Source: Izhakiella capsodis (GTDB lineage: Bacteria; Pseudomonadota; Gammaproteobacteria; Enterobacterales; Enterobacteriaceae). From it: a stretch of DNA of 64,000 nucleotides. The DNA lies in NCBI RefSeq assembly GCF_900115045.1, contig NZ_FOVC01000001.1, forward strand, positions 686,465 to 750,464, given 5' to 3'. Position 1 is the first letter of the stretch, and each line of letters opens with the position of its first letter. Below the pieces are notes generated by a model. It searched no databases, was not told the origin of the DNA, and saw only the letters and a list, made by a program, of their open reading frames with translations. Positions 1 through 9,901 of this stretch are shown one piece after another. Both the position numbers and the translations under genes were made by a program.

Positions 1-71
1 ACTTTATAGCCGGTAACCTTCCAGATATTGAGGAAAAAAACCGCTGCTAGTTGTTTTGCAATCTTACCCAT
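1..71 (-). CDS. Possible 5' end of a gene running off the left edge
   Basis: On the minus strand an ATG at 69-71 opens a frame that stays open to the window edge, beginning MGKIAKQLAAVFFLNIWKVT. A GAGGA sits just upstream, and a 16-codon ORF (start preceded by AAGG, near 120) ends with a TAA that overlaps this start, so the two could be coupled. Only 23 codons are visible. I do not recognise the protein and the call could be chance. Confidence 0.25.
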   Translation of the reverse strand, partial: MGKIAKQLAAVFFLNIWKVTGYK

Positions 72-285
72 AGATCCTCGCCGCCGCCATTTTAGCCGAT
101 CCGGACATTAACATCCTTATGCCCCTTTTTTTGAAGAGAAATAATAGCAGATTGATTTAGCGCCCAACTAATTTTATCGAGATATTATTTGCTTGCGTTT
201 AAAAGAGAGTGTCACGTTTATCACTGCCCTCCCCTTAATCAGAATTAACACCGGACAGTGATGAGTAATAAACGAACATGCAGGA

Positions 286-1113
286 TCAGTGACTGTTCAA
301 TGAAGAAGATGACGTTGTTGCTGTATCTGGCTCAGGAACTGTGGCCTGCGCGGAATGCGCCGATTCAGCTGTTTGCGGCGTGGCGCTTTCGGAATTATCA
401 GAAGATGTGCCGGGAGCACTTGTCATGCTGTTAGCCGTGTTGGAACCCATTCCTGGCGTATTCGTTATCTCTGCGGCACCTGGCGTTGTGACGACCGCTG
501 TCGGAGGTTGTTCTGTCGTTGCTGATGGCGTGTACGCTGGCACTGGTGTTACGGCAGCGGGGCTCTGATTTATATCGGCAGCTGTGGTGTTGCCTGGGGT
601 AGTTTGTGCTGAGTTTAGTGGTGGCGTGATGCTCGTTGTTGCCTGAGGGGTGTCGCCATCGGCGCTCAGGTTCTGATTTGAGTTTGCCGGAGCCGGTTTA
701 ACGGCAGGGGCTGGCGACGGAACGGGTGTTGAGCCCGTTATCGTGAACCCGTATTGGTTACTGGTCACCGCGTAGGTAACATCCTGCACTGCGTGGGTAT
801 TGGTGATGATGTCAACCGGCTTAACGGTGACGCGACCATAGTTGAACAGCGTAGAAACGTAACCACCAATCTGATGCTTACCGGCCTTCAAATTAATATC
901 CCGACTTTCGCCTGCCGGGAGTATTCCGACTTCTTTACCATCCACCGTTAAAAAAATACGGGACCCATCATCAGCGCGGGTTAGGAGGTGAGTGATATGA
1001 ACACGTGTTGGCCCTGAGAAAGCCTCGCTGGCGTCATCGACGGCAGGCTTGGGGGTGCAGCCAAAGAGGAGTATTGTGGCGGGGATGCCAGCCAGCATTA
1101 AGCGCATGTGCAT
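286..1113 (-). CDS. Putative lipoprotein with Ser/Thr/Pro-rich C-terminal half
   Basis: The 275-residue product starts with a short charged n-region and a hydrophobic stretch ending in the lipobox LFGC, so Cys19 should be lipidated and the protein anchored in an envelope membrane. Residues ~35-130 look like a folded beta-rich domain (IFLTVDGKEVGILPAGES resembles a PEGA-type surface domain; my inference). Residues ~130-275 are low complexity, dominated by Ser, Thr, Pro, Ala, Asn and Gln, like a flexible wall-spanning tail. A second in-frame ATG lies two codons in (1107). The gene is monocistronic by appearance and shares its strand with the DUF488 and nar genes. I cannot assign a function. Confidence 0.75.
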   Translation of the reverse strand: MHMRLMLAGIPATILLFGCTPKPAVDDASEAFSGPTRVHITHLLTRADDGSRIFLTVDGKEVGILPAGESRDINLKAGKHQIGGYVSTLFNYGRVTVKPVDIITNTHAVQDVTYAVTSNQYGFTITGSTPVPSPAPAVKPAPANSNQNLSADGDTPQATTSITPPLNSAQTTPGNTTAADINQSPAAVTPVPAYTPSATTEQPPTAVVTTPGAAEITNTPGMGSNTANSMTSAPGTSSDNSESATPQTAESAHSAQATVPEPDTATTSSSSLNSH

Positions 1114-1259
1114 GCTGAAAACAAGCCTCTATAAAATACGAAAGCGTTATTGTAACCAACGTCATGTTTGGTTAACAGCAAGTTAATATTAAGCTTTTTC
1201 CCCAAAATTGTAAGGAAGCGTGGCCGTATGGCGCAAATAAGCGTGCTAAAAGCGATAGA

Positions 1260-1625
1260 TTATGAAAGGGGCCAGAGCGGCTGAGTTTCAAGAAACTTTT
1301 TTAACACCAGCGCATGATTATGCTGGGTGTCACTGCTGGCGTATAACAACGTTACCGTCCCCTTCTCTGCAGTGGCAACCAGTGGCAGCCAGCAGCTGCG
1401 ATCAAGCGCATACAGCTCTTGCCTGTAGGCCACACTAAAGGAGGAAAAGTCAATCAGCTGTCGATGTAACGCTAAGCGCAAATCTGCTGATGGCGCCAGA
1501 TTTTTCAACCATCCATCCAGCACTAAATCAACTTTTTTGATACCACGGGGCCAGAGTCTGTCGATCAGCACCCGGTAGCCGTCGCTTTTTTCCACAATCT
1601 GATAAACACGTTTGCACTGAAACAA
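1260..1625 (-). CDS. DUF488 family protein, YeaO-like
   Basis: The 121-residue product matches the YeaO type of DUF488: QCKRVY near the N-terminus, the signature DRLWPRGI(K)K at ~22-31, and a C-terminal TLLYAS...HNHALVL segment. The start is a TTG at 1623-1625 with a strong GGAGG seven bases upstream, and it aligns with the start of E. coli YeaO. Small cytosolic protein of unknown biochemical role. It follows narI on the same strand after 93 bases with no clear terminator between, so it could be read through from the nar operon; that link is inference. Confidence 0.85.
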   Translation of the reverse strand: MFQCKRVYQIVEKSDGYRVLIDRLWPRGIKKVDLVLDGWLKNLAPSADLRLALHRQLIDFSSFSVAYRQELYALDRSCWLPLVATAEKGTVTLLYASSDTQHNHALVLKKFLETQPLWPLS

Positions 1626-1718
1626 CGTCGTCCCTCCATTGATCTCTTTTTCTAAATTACCGCCCTTTAAATGCGGCCAGTCGTCAGCCTGATTGAACTT
1701 GCGACCGGCCAGGACAGG

Positions 1719-2402
1719 TTATTTACGCAACCTCACCACCTGGTAGCGGCGAGTAAGATACTCCACCGGCGCGCTCCAGATATGCACCAGCCGCGTGAAC
1801 GGAAATAGCAGGAACAGTGTCATGCCCAGAACCATATGCACCCGATAGATGAGATCCACGCCTTGAAGATGCGCGGCAGCATCGCCGTGGAAAGTTACTA
1901 TCGACTGCGCCCAGCCGACCAGCTTCATCATTTCGCTACCGTCCATATGCTGCGCCGAGAAGTGGATGGTAATCAGCCCCAGCGACGCCTGAATAAGCAG
2001 CAGTGACAGGATCAAAATATCTGCAGTGCTGGAGGTAGAACGAACGCGGGCGTTGAACAGGCGTCGATACAACAGCATCAGCCCGCCCACTAACGTCATT
2101 GCGCCGCAAATGCCCCCGGCAATCATTGCCAGCTTTTGCTTGGTGGCGATCGGCAAAAAGCGCTCATACATCCAGTGCGGTGTCAGCAGGCCAAAGAAGT
2201 GGCCAAACAAAATGCCAAGGATGCCGATGTGGAACAAGTTGGAAGCAAGGCGCATTCCTTTACGGCTCATTAACTGGCTGGACCCTGCACGCCAGCTGTA
2301 CTGACCGTAATCATAACGAACCCAACTGCCGATTAAAAAAACGCTGCCGGCAATATACGGGTAGATGTCGAAGAAAAAAAGCGTTAGAAAATGCGACATC
2401 AC
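1719..2402 (-). CDS. narI: Respiratory nitrate reductase gamma subunit (cytochrome b)
   Basis: NarI is the membrane subunit that takes electrons from quinol and passes them through two b hemes to NarH. The 227-residue product has about five hydrophobic segments and histidines suitable as heme ligands in the first and last membrane segments (RLASNLFHIGILGILFGHFFG; YRVHMVLGM, LVHIWSAP). Length matches the family (~225). Its ATG overlaps the end of narJ by four bases, indicating translational coupling. Last gene of the narKGHJI run. Confidence 0.97.
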   Translation of the reverse strand: MMSHFLTLFFFDIYPYIAGSVFLIGSWVRYDYGQYSWRAGSSQLMSRKGMRLASNLFHIGILGILFGHFFGLLTPHWMYERFLPIATKQKLAMIAGGICGAMTLVGGLMLLYRRLFNARVRSTSSTADILILSLLLIQASLGLITIHFSAQHMDGSEMMKLVGWAQSIVTFHGDAAAHLQGVDLIYRVHMVLGMTLFLLFPFTRLVHIWSAPVEYLTRRYQVVRLRK

Positions 2403-3082
2403 TGACCTCCTGACGTCAGGTTTAAATACTGCACCGCAGGTTGTCGGGCGAAACGTCGTTGATGCTGCTGCTGTGCACTATCGCACCCCCCGCTTTCACT
2501 CAGAAAACGCACCTGTTCCTCTTGCCACACTGCATCAAGCGCTGCCGGTGACCGATCATCACCTTCCTGGTGAACTTGTTTATTCAACTGCTCACTGTCA
2601 GCCTGGTAATCTATCCAGGCTAAAAGCTCTGCAAAAAGCGCAGCATACTGGCTGTTCTGATGACGCAAGCGTGCGGTGATCAGCGCCAGAATCGGCGCAA
2701 TATCGTCAATACCCTGGCGGGCATCCTTCTCCGGCTGAACGCTGAGATACTCCAGATACAGCGGTAGATAATCCGGCAGCTCGCGCTCACTCAGAACCAG
2801 CCCGGCCTGCTCATAGCAGCTAAGCAAATCGACCATCGCCTGACCGCGATCGCGTGACTCTCCGTGAACGTGCTCGAACAACAGCAGTGACGTGGCGCGC
2901 CCGCGTTCAAATTGTGCCACCCAACGCGCTTCAGCTTCCAGCTGAGGGAGCGCGCAAAGTTCATCAATGAAAAGCTTCAGCTGCGGCAGCTGTTCACAAG
3001 CCTGCGTCAACTCCTGTTGGTGCTGCCAGATAGCTTGTTGTGGATAGTCCATCAGCAGCGAAATGACTTTTAATCGTTTCAT
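2399..3082 (-). CDS. narJ: Nitrate reductase molybdenum cofactor assembly chaperone
   Basis: NarJ is the dedicated chaperone that binds the NarG N-terminus and gates insertion of the molybdenum cofactor and membrane docking; it is not part of the final enzyme. The 227-residue, Gln/Leu/Glu-rich helical product begins MKRLKVISLLMDYPQ, typical of the family, and contains the acidic LLSCYEQAGL and LPDYLPLYLEYLS segments characteristic of NarJ/TorD-type chaperones. It overlaps narH by one base and narI by four. Confidence 0.95.
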   Translation of the reverse strand: MKRLKVISLLMDYPQQAIWQHQQELTQACEQLPQLKLFIDELCALPQLEAEARWVAQFERGRATSLLLFEHVHGESRDRGQAMVDLLSCYEQAGLVLSERELPDYLPLYLEYLSVQPEKDARQGIDDIAPILALITARLRHQNSQYAALFAELLAWIDYQADSEQLNKQVHQEGDDRSPAALDAVWQEEQVRFLSESGGCDSAQQQHQRRFARQPAVQYLNLTSGGQ

Positions 3083-4614
3083 TATCGGCTCCCGTCCTTT
3101 GCCTCGATTTCTATTGCATCGATACGGCGGCTATTGAACAGGTTGAAGCGGGTGTCACTACCGTGGCAGCCATCACCAAAACTGAATCCGCAGCCGTTAC
3201 GTTCGGGGAAGGCATCACGTGCCAGCTCACGGTGCGAAGAGGGAACGACATAGCGATCTTCATAGTTGGCGATAGCCAGATAGCGGTACATCTCTTCAGC
3301 CTGGGCGACAGTAAGCCCGGTCTGTTGTAGTGCCCTGGTGTCGTCTATACCCTCCACGCTCTGGGCGCGTTTATAGTGACGCATGGCCATCAGGCGCTCC
3401 AGGGCCAGCTTCACGGGCTTTTCATCGCCAGCCGTCAGCAGATTGGCCAGATAGCGCATAGGAATACGCAGTGCGCTAACATCAGGCAACACGCCGTGAT
3501 TCGACAAATTACCGGCATCCGCCTGTGACTGCACCGGGGATAACGGCGGCACATACCATACCATTGGTAGCGTGCGGTATTCCGGATGCAGCGGCAATGC
3601 CAGTTGCCAGTCGACCGCCATCTTGTAAACCGGGGAGTGCTGCGCGGCTTCAATAACGCTCCACGGAATACCTTGCTTTTCTGCTTCAGCGATCACCTGC
3701 GGATCGTGCGGATCGAGGAAAATATCCAGCTGGCGCTGATAGAGATCCTGTTCATGTTCAGTACTGGCGGCGTCAGCAATGCGATCAGCGTCGTACAGCA
3801 GTACGCCCAGATAGCGAATGCGTCCGACACAGGTTTCTGAACAAACGGTGGGCATGCCGCTTTCAATACGTGGATAGCAGAAAATACATTTTTCTGACTT
3901 ACCGCTTTTCCAGTTGAAGTAGATTTTTTTATACGGGCAGCCGCTGATACACATACGCCAGCCGCGACATTTATCCTGGTCAATCAGTACGATGCCATCT
4001 TCTTCACGTTTGTAAATCGCACCGCTTGGACAGGTTGCTGCGCAGGCAGGATTGAGACAGTGTTCACAAAGACGCGGCAGATACATCATAAACGTCTGTT
4101 CGAACTGGCCGTAAATTTCGCGTTCAATACCAGCAAAGTTGCTGTCAGCGCTGCGCTTAGTGAACTCGCCGCCAAGAATCTCTTCCCAGTTTGGTCCCCC
4201 CTGCACTTTTTCCATACGCTCACCGGTGAGCAGGGAGCGCGGACGTGCAATCGGTTGATGCTTTCCTTTAGGCGCGTTTTGTAAGTGCTGGTAATCGAAA
4301 GTATAGGGCTCGTAGTAATCATCAATCTCCGGCATTACCGGGTTAGCGAAGATGTTATGCAGTACGCCGACTTTACTGCCGAGGCGTGGCTGCAAACGAC
4401 CGTTAATTTTACGTATCCAGCCGCCCTTCCATTTCTCCTGGTCTTCCCATGCGTGGGGATAGCCGACGCCGGGTTTACTTTCTACGTTGTTAAACCAGGC
4501 ATATTCCATACCTTCACGACTGGTCCAGACATTTTTACAGGTAACGGAACAGGTGTGACAGCCTATGCATTTATCGAGATTGAGCACCATGCCCACTTGA
4601 GATCGAATTTTCAT
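3082..4614 (-). CDS. narH: Respiratory nitrate reductase beta subunit (Fe-S)
   Basis: NarH carries four iron-sulfur clusters that relay electrons from NarI heme to NarG. The 510-residue product shows the expected cysteine groups: CIGCHTCSVTC near residue 16, CEHCLNPACAATCP near 184, CRGWRMCISGCP near 217 and CIFC near 244. The Trp in CRGWRMC is the family feature associated with a [3Fe-4S] centre. Length agrees with E. coli NarH (~512). It starts at the last base of narG, so the two are coupled. Confidence 0.98.
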   Translation of the reverse strand: MKIRSQVGMVLNLDKCIGCHTCSVTCKNVWTSREGMEYAWFNNVESKPGVGYPHAWEDQEKWKGGWIRKINGRLQPRLGSKVGVLHNIFANPVMPEIDDYYEPYTFDYQHLQNAPKGKHQPIARPRSLLTGERMEKVQGGPNWEEILGGEFTKRSADSNFAGIEREIYGQFEQTFMMYLPRLCEHCLNPACAATCPSGAIYKREEDGIVLIDQDKCRGWRMCISGCPYKKIYFNWKSGKSEKCIFCYPRIESGMPTVCSETCVGRIRYLGVLLYDADRIADAASTEHEQDLYQRQLDIFLDPHDPQVIAEAEKQGIPWSVIEAAQHSPVYKMAVDWQLALPLHPEYRTLPMVWYVPPLSPVQSQADAGNLSNHGVLPDVSALRIPMRYLANLLTAGDEKPVKLALERLMAMRHYKRAQSVEGIDDTRALQQTGLTVAQAEEMYRYLAIANYEDRYVVPSSHRELARDAFPERNGCGFSFGDGCHGSDTRFNLFNSRRIDAIEIEAKDGSR

Positions 4615-7600
4615 CAGACGCGCTCCTGTGATTCATCGTCGAGCCAGTCAACGCGCTGCATTTTGCGCACCACGACAAATTCATCGCGATTTGAGCCGAC
4701 CGTTCCGTAGTAATTAAAACCGTAAGATTGCTGAGCGTAGCCGCCAATCATATGGGTCGGTTTCGGAGTAATGCGCGTCACGGAGTTATGGATACCGCCA
4801 CGCTGGCCAGTGATCTCCGATCCCGGAATATTTACTAAACGCTCCTGGGCGTGATACATCATGGTCATACCGGCAGGTACTCGCTGGCTGACGACCGCAC
4901 GGGCCGTCAGTGCGCCGTTAACGTTAAAGGCTTCAATCCAGTCGTTATCTTCAATGCCCAGTTCGCGTGCATCCTCTTCGCTTATCCAGACTATTGGACC
5001 GCCGCGCGACAGGGTCAGCATCAGAAGGATATCGCTGTAAGTAGAGTGAATCCCCCATTTCTGATGCGGCGTAATAAAGTTGAGTGCTTTCTCCGGGTTA
5101 CCATTGGGACGCAGGTTAAGCATGCTCTGAACACTGCGTGTATCGATCGGTGGACGATAAACCACCAAACTCTCGCCGAAATCACGCATCCACGGATGAT
5201 CCTGATAAAGCTGCTGGCGACCGGTCAGTGTGCGCCAGGGTATCAGCTCGTGCACGTTGGTGTAACCGGCGTTATAGGAAACGTGTTCATCTTCAAGCCC
5301 TGACCAGGTCGGACTGGAGATAATTTTGCGCGGTTGCGCCTGGATATCGCGAAAGCGGATCTTTTCATCTTCCTTATTCAACGCCAGATGGCGATGATCG
5401 CGCCCGGTAATCTCGCCAAGAGCCTGCCAGGCACGTACGGCAACCTGACCATTGGTTTCGGGTGCCAGCGACAAAATAGTTTCCGCCGCGTCGATCGCCG
5501 TTTCAATTGCTGCCTGGCCGTTTTCTTTGACGCCGTTCAGACGCTTGAGCAGCTCGACTTCGCTTTGGGTATTCCAGTTTATACCTTTGCCACCGTTGCC
5601 GAGACTTTCCATCAGTGGACCAAGGGAGGTAAAGCGACGGTAGGTTTCCGGATAATTGCGCTCAACGCTAACCATTTGCGGTGCAGTCTGACCGGGGATC
5701 AGCGGGCATTCTCCGTGTTTCCAGTCATTCACCTCAAAAGGTTGTGACAGCTCCGCAGGAGTATCGTGCTGTAGCGGCAGCAGCACCATGTCGGTTTCCT
5801 CGCCGAGATGGCCGGGACACAACCGGGAGAAATGCCTGGCCAGCCCTTTATAGATATCCCAATCGCTACGTGACTCCCAGGCCGGATCGACGGCTGCTGA
5901 CAGCGGATGAATAAACGGATGCATATCCGAGGTATTCATGTCGTCTTTTTCATACCATGTCGCGGTAGGCAACACGATATCCGAATAGAGGCAGGTACTG
6001 GACATGCGAAAATCGAGGGTGACTACCAGGTCCAGTTTGCCTTCGGTGGCCTGGTCCTGCCACTCCACTTCCAGCGGATGCTCGCCCCCCTGCTCTCCGA
6101 GATCTTTACCCTGGATACCGTGTTCGGTACCCAGTAGGTGTTTCAGAAAATACTCATGGCCTTTCCCTGACGATCCCAGCAGATTGGAGCGCCAGATAAA
6201 CAGATTACGGGGATAGTTTTGCTCACGCTCTGGCTGCTCCGATGCCAGACACACGTTACCCTGCTGCATCTGTTGGCTCAGATACTCCTTATCCGTCATG
6301 CCCGCCTGCTGTGAGGCGGTGTGGATATGCAGTGGGTTCACATTCAGCTGCGGTGCGGATGGTAACCAGCCCATGCGTTCGGCGCGCACGTTAAAATCGA
6401 TGAGATGCCCTTGATAGCGCGATTTATCCGCCAGCGGCGACAGCAGCGAACTGGCGCTTACTGTTTCGTAACGCCACTGGCTACTGTGATTATAGAAAAA
6501 TGAGGTGCCGTTCATATGGCGCGGTGGACGCTGCCAGTCGAGGGCGAATGCCAGTGGCTGCCAGCCAGTTTGCGGACGCAGCTTTTCCTGACCTACATAA
6601 TGCGCCCACCCCCCGCCGCTCTGACCAACACAGCCACAAAATACCAGCATGTTGATCAGGCCACGGTAGTTCATATCCATATGGAACCAGTGGTTGAGAC
6701 CAGCACCGACGATAATCATTGAACGACCGTGAGTTTTTGCCGCGTTATCTGCGAACTCACGCGCAATACGAATGATGTCACCGCGCGGCACGCCGGTAAT
6801 ATGCTCAGCCCATGCCGGCGTGTAGGCGGTAATGTCGTTGTAGCTGGTAGCACAACCCCCCTCTTGCAGCCCCTGAGAGACGCCGTAGCTGGCAAGCGTC
6901 AGGTCGTAGACCGAGGTGACATAGACTTCGCGCCCGTCGGACAGAGTAAGACGCCGGGCTGGCACGGTGCGGACTAACACGTTATCCAGTTCAACAGCCT
7001 TAAACTGCGGGTGTGCGTCACCACCGAAATAAGGAAGGCCTACCGGGACAACCTCATCGTGTTGGCCTTTCAGGCCAAGGCGTAGCGTCACCGGTTTTTC
7101 AGCCGCTTTCGGCTCAAGGTTCCATTTGCCTTTTTCGCCCCAGCGGAAGCCAATGGAACCATTAGGAGCAACCAGCTCACCGCTATCCTCATCGATCGCC
7201 ACCGTTTTCCACTGCGGCTGATTACTTTCACCCAGCTTATTACTGAGATCAGATGCGCGCAGCAGACGACCTGCAACCTGATAACCTTCCGGACGCGGCT
7301 CCAGTAAGACCAGCATTGGCAGGTCGCTGTAGTGACGTGCATAGTTAATAAAATAGTCACAGGGTTTATCAAGATAGAACTCGCGCAAGATCACATGGCC
7401 CATTGCCATCGCCAGCGCGCTGTCGGTGCCTTGCTTAGGTGCAAGCCACTGATCGCAGAGTTTAGCGACCTCAGCATAATCTGGCGTGATAGCAACGGTT
7501 TTAGTGCCTTTATAGCGGACTTCGGTAAAAAAGTGTGCATCCGGCGTTCTGGTCTGCGGCACGTTAGAACCCCAGGCAATGATGTAACCTGAGTTATACC

Positions 7601-8330
7601 AGTCTGCTGATTCAGGCACATCCGTCTGCTCTCCCCAGGTCATTGGCGACGCCGGTGGTAGATCGCAGTACCAGTCGTAAAAGCTCAGGCAAACGCCACC
7701 CAGCAGCGACAGATAGCGGGCACCCGCCGCGTAGGAAACCATTGACATCGCCGGGATCGGTGAAAAACCAGCGATACGATCCGGGCCCCAGGTTTTAATG
7801 GTATGAATATTGGCAGCGGCAATCAGCTCATTAAGCTCATTCCAGTCAGCGCGAACAAAGCCGCCGCGACCGCGTGCCTGTTTCCATTGTGACGCTTTCT
7901 GCGGATCGCTGACCAGCGCCTGCCAGGCGTTTACCGGATCGGAATGCTGGGCTTTAGCCTCGCGCCAGAGCGAGATTAGCGTCTGGCGTACCAGTGGATG
8001 TTTAAGACGATTAGCGCTGTAAATGTACCAGGAAAAGCTGGCCCCACGCGGGCAGCCGCGCGGTTCATGGTTTGGCAGATCGGGTCGGGTACGCGGATAG
8101 TCTGTCTGCTGCGTCTCCCAGGTAACTAAGCCGTTTTTGACGTATATTTTCCAGCTGCATGAACCGGTACAGTTAACGCCGTGGGTGGAACGCACGATTT
8201 TGTCATGCTGCCAACGCTGACGATAGCCCTCTTCCCAGTCCCGATTCTGGTTCCAGGTCTGGCCATGATCGTCAGAAAAAGTTTCCCCTTTTTGTTTAAA
8301 ATAACGAAATCGGTCAAGAAATTTACTCAT
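4614..8330 (-). CDS. narG: Respiratory nitrate reductase alpha subunit (catalytic)
   Basis: NarG reduces nitrate to nitrite at a bis-MGD molybdenum site on the cytoplasmic face. The 1238-residue product keeps the FS0 cluster ligands at exactly the E. coli spacing, His50, Cys54, Cys58 and Cys93, and the molybdenum ligand Asp223 (in YDWYCDLPP). The non-cleaved N-terminus MSKFLDRFRYFKQKG is the NarJ-binding segment. A GGGAG lies upstream of the ATG. The gene follows narK by only 22 bases, so unlike E. coli it has little room for its own promoter. Confidence 0.99.
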   Translation of the reverse strand: MSKFLDRFRYFKQKGETFSDDHGQTWNQNRDWEEGYRQRWQHDKIVRSTHGVNCTGSCSWKIYVKNGLVTWETQQTDYPRTRPDLPNHEPRGCPRGASFSWYIYSANRLKHPLVRQTLISLWREAKAQHSDPVNAWQALVSDPQKASQWKQARGRGGFVRADWNELNELIAAANIHTIKTWGPDRIAGFSPIPAMSMVSYAAGARYLSLLGGVCLSFYDWYCDLPPASPMTWGEQTDVPESADWYNSGYIIAWGSNVPQTRTPDAHFFTEVRYKGTKTVAITPDYAEVAKLCDQWLAPKQGTDSALAMAMGHVILREFYLDKPCDYFINYARHYSDLPMLVLLEPRPEGYQVAGRLLRASDLSNKLGESNQPQWKTVAIDEDSGELVAPNGSIGFRWGEKGKWNLEPKAAEKPVTLRLGLKGQHDEVVPVGLPYFGGDAHPQFKAVELDNVLVRTVPARRLTLSDGREVYVTSVYDLTLASYGVSQGLQEGGCATSYNDITAYTPAWAEHITGVPRGDIIRIAREFADNAAKTHGRSMIIVGAGLNHWFHMDMNYRGLINMLVFCGCVGQSGGGWAHYVGQEKLRPQTGWQPLAFALDWQRPPRHMNGTSFFYNHSSQWRYETVSASSLLSPLADKSRYQGHLIDFNVRAERMGWLPSAPQLNVNPLHIHTASQQAGMTDKEYLSQQMQQGNVCLASEQPEREQNYPRNLFIWRSNLLGSSGKGHEYFLKHLLGTEHGIQGKDLGEQGGEHPLEVEWQDQATEGKLDLVVTLDFRMSSTCLYSDIVLPTATWYEKDDMNTSDMHPFIHPLSAAVDPAWESRSDWDIYKGLARHFSRLCPGHLGEETDMVLLPLQHDTPAELSQPFEVNDWKHGECPLIPGQTAPQMVSVERNYPETYRRFTSLGPLMESLGNGGKGINWNTQSEVELLKRLNGVKENGQAAIETAIDAAETILSLAPETNGQVAVRAWQALGEITGRDHRHLALNKEDEKIRFRDIQAQPRKIISSPTWSGLEDEHVSYNAGYTNVHELIPWRTLTGRQQLYQDHPWMRDFGESLVVYRPPIDTRSVQSMLNLRPNGNPEKALNFITPHQKWGIHSTYSDILLMLTLSRGGPIVWISEEDARELGIEDNDWIEAFNVNGALTARAVVSQRVPAGMTMMYHAQERLVNIPGSEITGQRGGIHNSVTRITPKPTHMIGGYAQQSYGFNYYGTVGSNRDEFVVVRKMQRVDWLDDESQERV

Positions 8331-8352
8331 AACTCATTACTCCCATCAAATA

Positions 8353-9747
8353 CTACGACGCAGGCTCACACTTTTTTTTGTTGTAAACGGTGGCGGTGAT
8401 GACTGCGCAAATCAGGTAAAAGGCGAGGAAAACACCCATCGCACCTGCCGGAGAACCGGTCATTTTTAGTGAAATACCGAAAGCATTCGGAATAAAAAAA
8501 CCGCCGATTGCACCGATGGCCGAAATAAAGCCCAGCGCGGCGGAGGTATCCGTGGCCGCCGCGTGCTGCGCAGCTTCATCGCTGGCACCACTTGCTTTGG
8601 CGCGCGCCAGGGTGCGGATTCGAAAAATCGTGGCGACCATCTGAAAGGTCGAGCCACTGCCCAGGCCAGCGCTGAAGAACAGCAGCATGAACACGATAAA
8701 AAAGGCGGTGAAACTACCACTGCTCCCAACGCCAGGCAGCGTAAGGAAAACCAGTCCGCTAAGTACTGCCATTACGAGATAATTAACTAAGTTAACCCGG
8801 TTGCCACCGAGCCGGTCAGAGATCATTCCGCCTAATGAACGTGCCAGTGCGCCAAGGAAGGGGCCAAAAAAGGCGTAATGTAAAATATCGGCTTGTGGAA
8901 ACTGCGTACGGGTGAGCATGGCAAATCCGGCGGAAAATCCGATAAAGGAGCCGAAAGTGGCCAGATAAAGCAGTCCCAGTAACCACAAATCGCCGCGTGC
9001 CAGTACGGGCAACTGCTGACGTACCGAGGCTCTGGCGGTCGACAGATCATTCATGCCAAACCATGCTGCCAGGGTGGCAATGATCAGAAATGGGATCCAC
9101 ACCCAGGCTGCATTCTGTAGCCACAGCTGCGCACCGTCTGGCAGTGTCACCACTTTACCGTTAAAAGCACCATAAATAGACAGAGAAATTGCCAGCGGTG
9201 CCAGCAATTGCATCACACTGACGCCCATGTTGCCGATGCCGCCATTAATGCCTAACGCCGCACCCTGACGCGATTTGGGATAAAAGAAGCTGATATTGCC
9301 CATGCTTGAGGCAAAGTTAGCGCCTGCGAAACCGCACAGCAGTGCGATAACCATAAATACCTGGAAGCTGGTTTGTGGATTTTGCACTGCAAAGCCGAGC
9401 CATACGCAAGGGATTATCATGATAGCAGTGCTAATTGCTGTCCAACGTCGCCCTCCCATTAGCGGGACCATGAAAGAATACGGCACACGCATCAGCGCGC
9501 CGGAAACCGAAGGCAGCGCGGTAAGCAGAAACAGCTCATCGGTAGTAAAAGTAAAACCGGCTTTTGGTAAATTTACCGCGATGGCGCTGAACAGCATCCA
9601 GACGCAGAATGAAAGTAGCAGGCAGGGAACCGAAATTGCCAGATTGCGCCGGGCAACAGCATGTCCCGTTTGCTGCCAGAATTGAGGATTTTCGGGTTCC
9701 CACTGGTTGAGCTGGCGCCCTTTCACCGCTGGTGTATTATTCGTCAT
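8353..9747 (-). CDS. narK: Nitrate/nitrite MFS transporter
   Basis: NarK moves nitrate in and nitrite out across the inner membrane. The 464-residue product has about twelve membrane segments and the nitrate-signature glycine-rich stretches of the NNP family (GFAGANFASSMGNISFFYPK near 143; GLGSGSTFQMVATIF near 355). It heads the narKGHJI run, 22 bases before narG. Upstream, at 9807-9820, lies an exact FNR box placed suitably for a class II promoter. RBS GGAAAA precedes the ATG. Confidence 0.97.
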   Translation of the reverse strand: MTNNTPAVKGRQLNQWEPENPQFWQQTGHAVARRNLAISVPCLLLSFCVWMLFSAIAVNLPKAGFTFTTDELFLLTALPSVSGALMRVPYSFMVPLMGGRRWTAISTAIMIIPCVWLGFAVQNPQTSFQVFMVIALLCGFAGANFASSMGNISFFYPKSRQGAALGINGGIGNMGVSVMQLLAPLAISLSIYGAFNGKVVTLPDGAQLWLQNAAWVWIPFLIIATLAAWFGMNDLSTARASVRQQLPVLARGDLWLLGLLYLATFGSFIGFSAGFAMLTRTQFPQADILHYAFFGPFLGALARSLGGMISDRLGGNRVNLVNYLVMAVLSGLVFLTLPGVGSSGSFTAFFIVFMLLFFSAGLGSGSTFQMVATIFRIRTLARAKASGASDEAAQHAAATDTSAALGFISAIGAIGGFFIPNAFGISLKMTGSPAGAMGVFLAFYLICAVITATVYNKKKCEPAS

Positions 9748-9806
9748 AATATTTTTTCCGGAACGAAAAGATGACGTTACGGTAAGAACGATAGCGATCG
9801 GCGGTG

Positions 9807-9820
9807 TTGATATACATCAA
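9807..9820 (-). promoter_or_regulatory. FNR box upstream of narK
   Basis: TTGAT-ATAC-ATCAA is an exact match to the FNR consensus TTGATN4ATCAA. Its centre is ~66 bp upstream of the narK ATG; a start site near 9772 would put it at about -41.5 with a weak -10 (TACCGT) between, as in oxygen-repressed class II promoters. The start site is inferred. Confidence 0.85.
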
Positions 9821-9901
9821 GGCGAAACGTAGCGCGTATTAATCATAATCACGGCATGTCCGAAAAAACCGGGATATACATTTAAAGGTGCTTTAAAAAC
9901 A

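Noticed and set aside
4285..8399. Numerous antisense ORFs within narH and narG
   Set aside because: They are shadows of the conserved minus-strand coding frames; none has a domain or RBS of its own.
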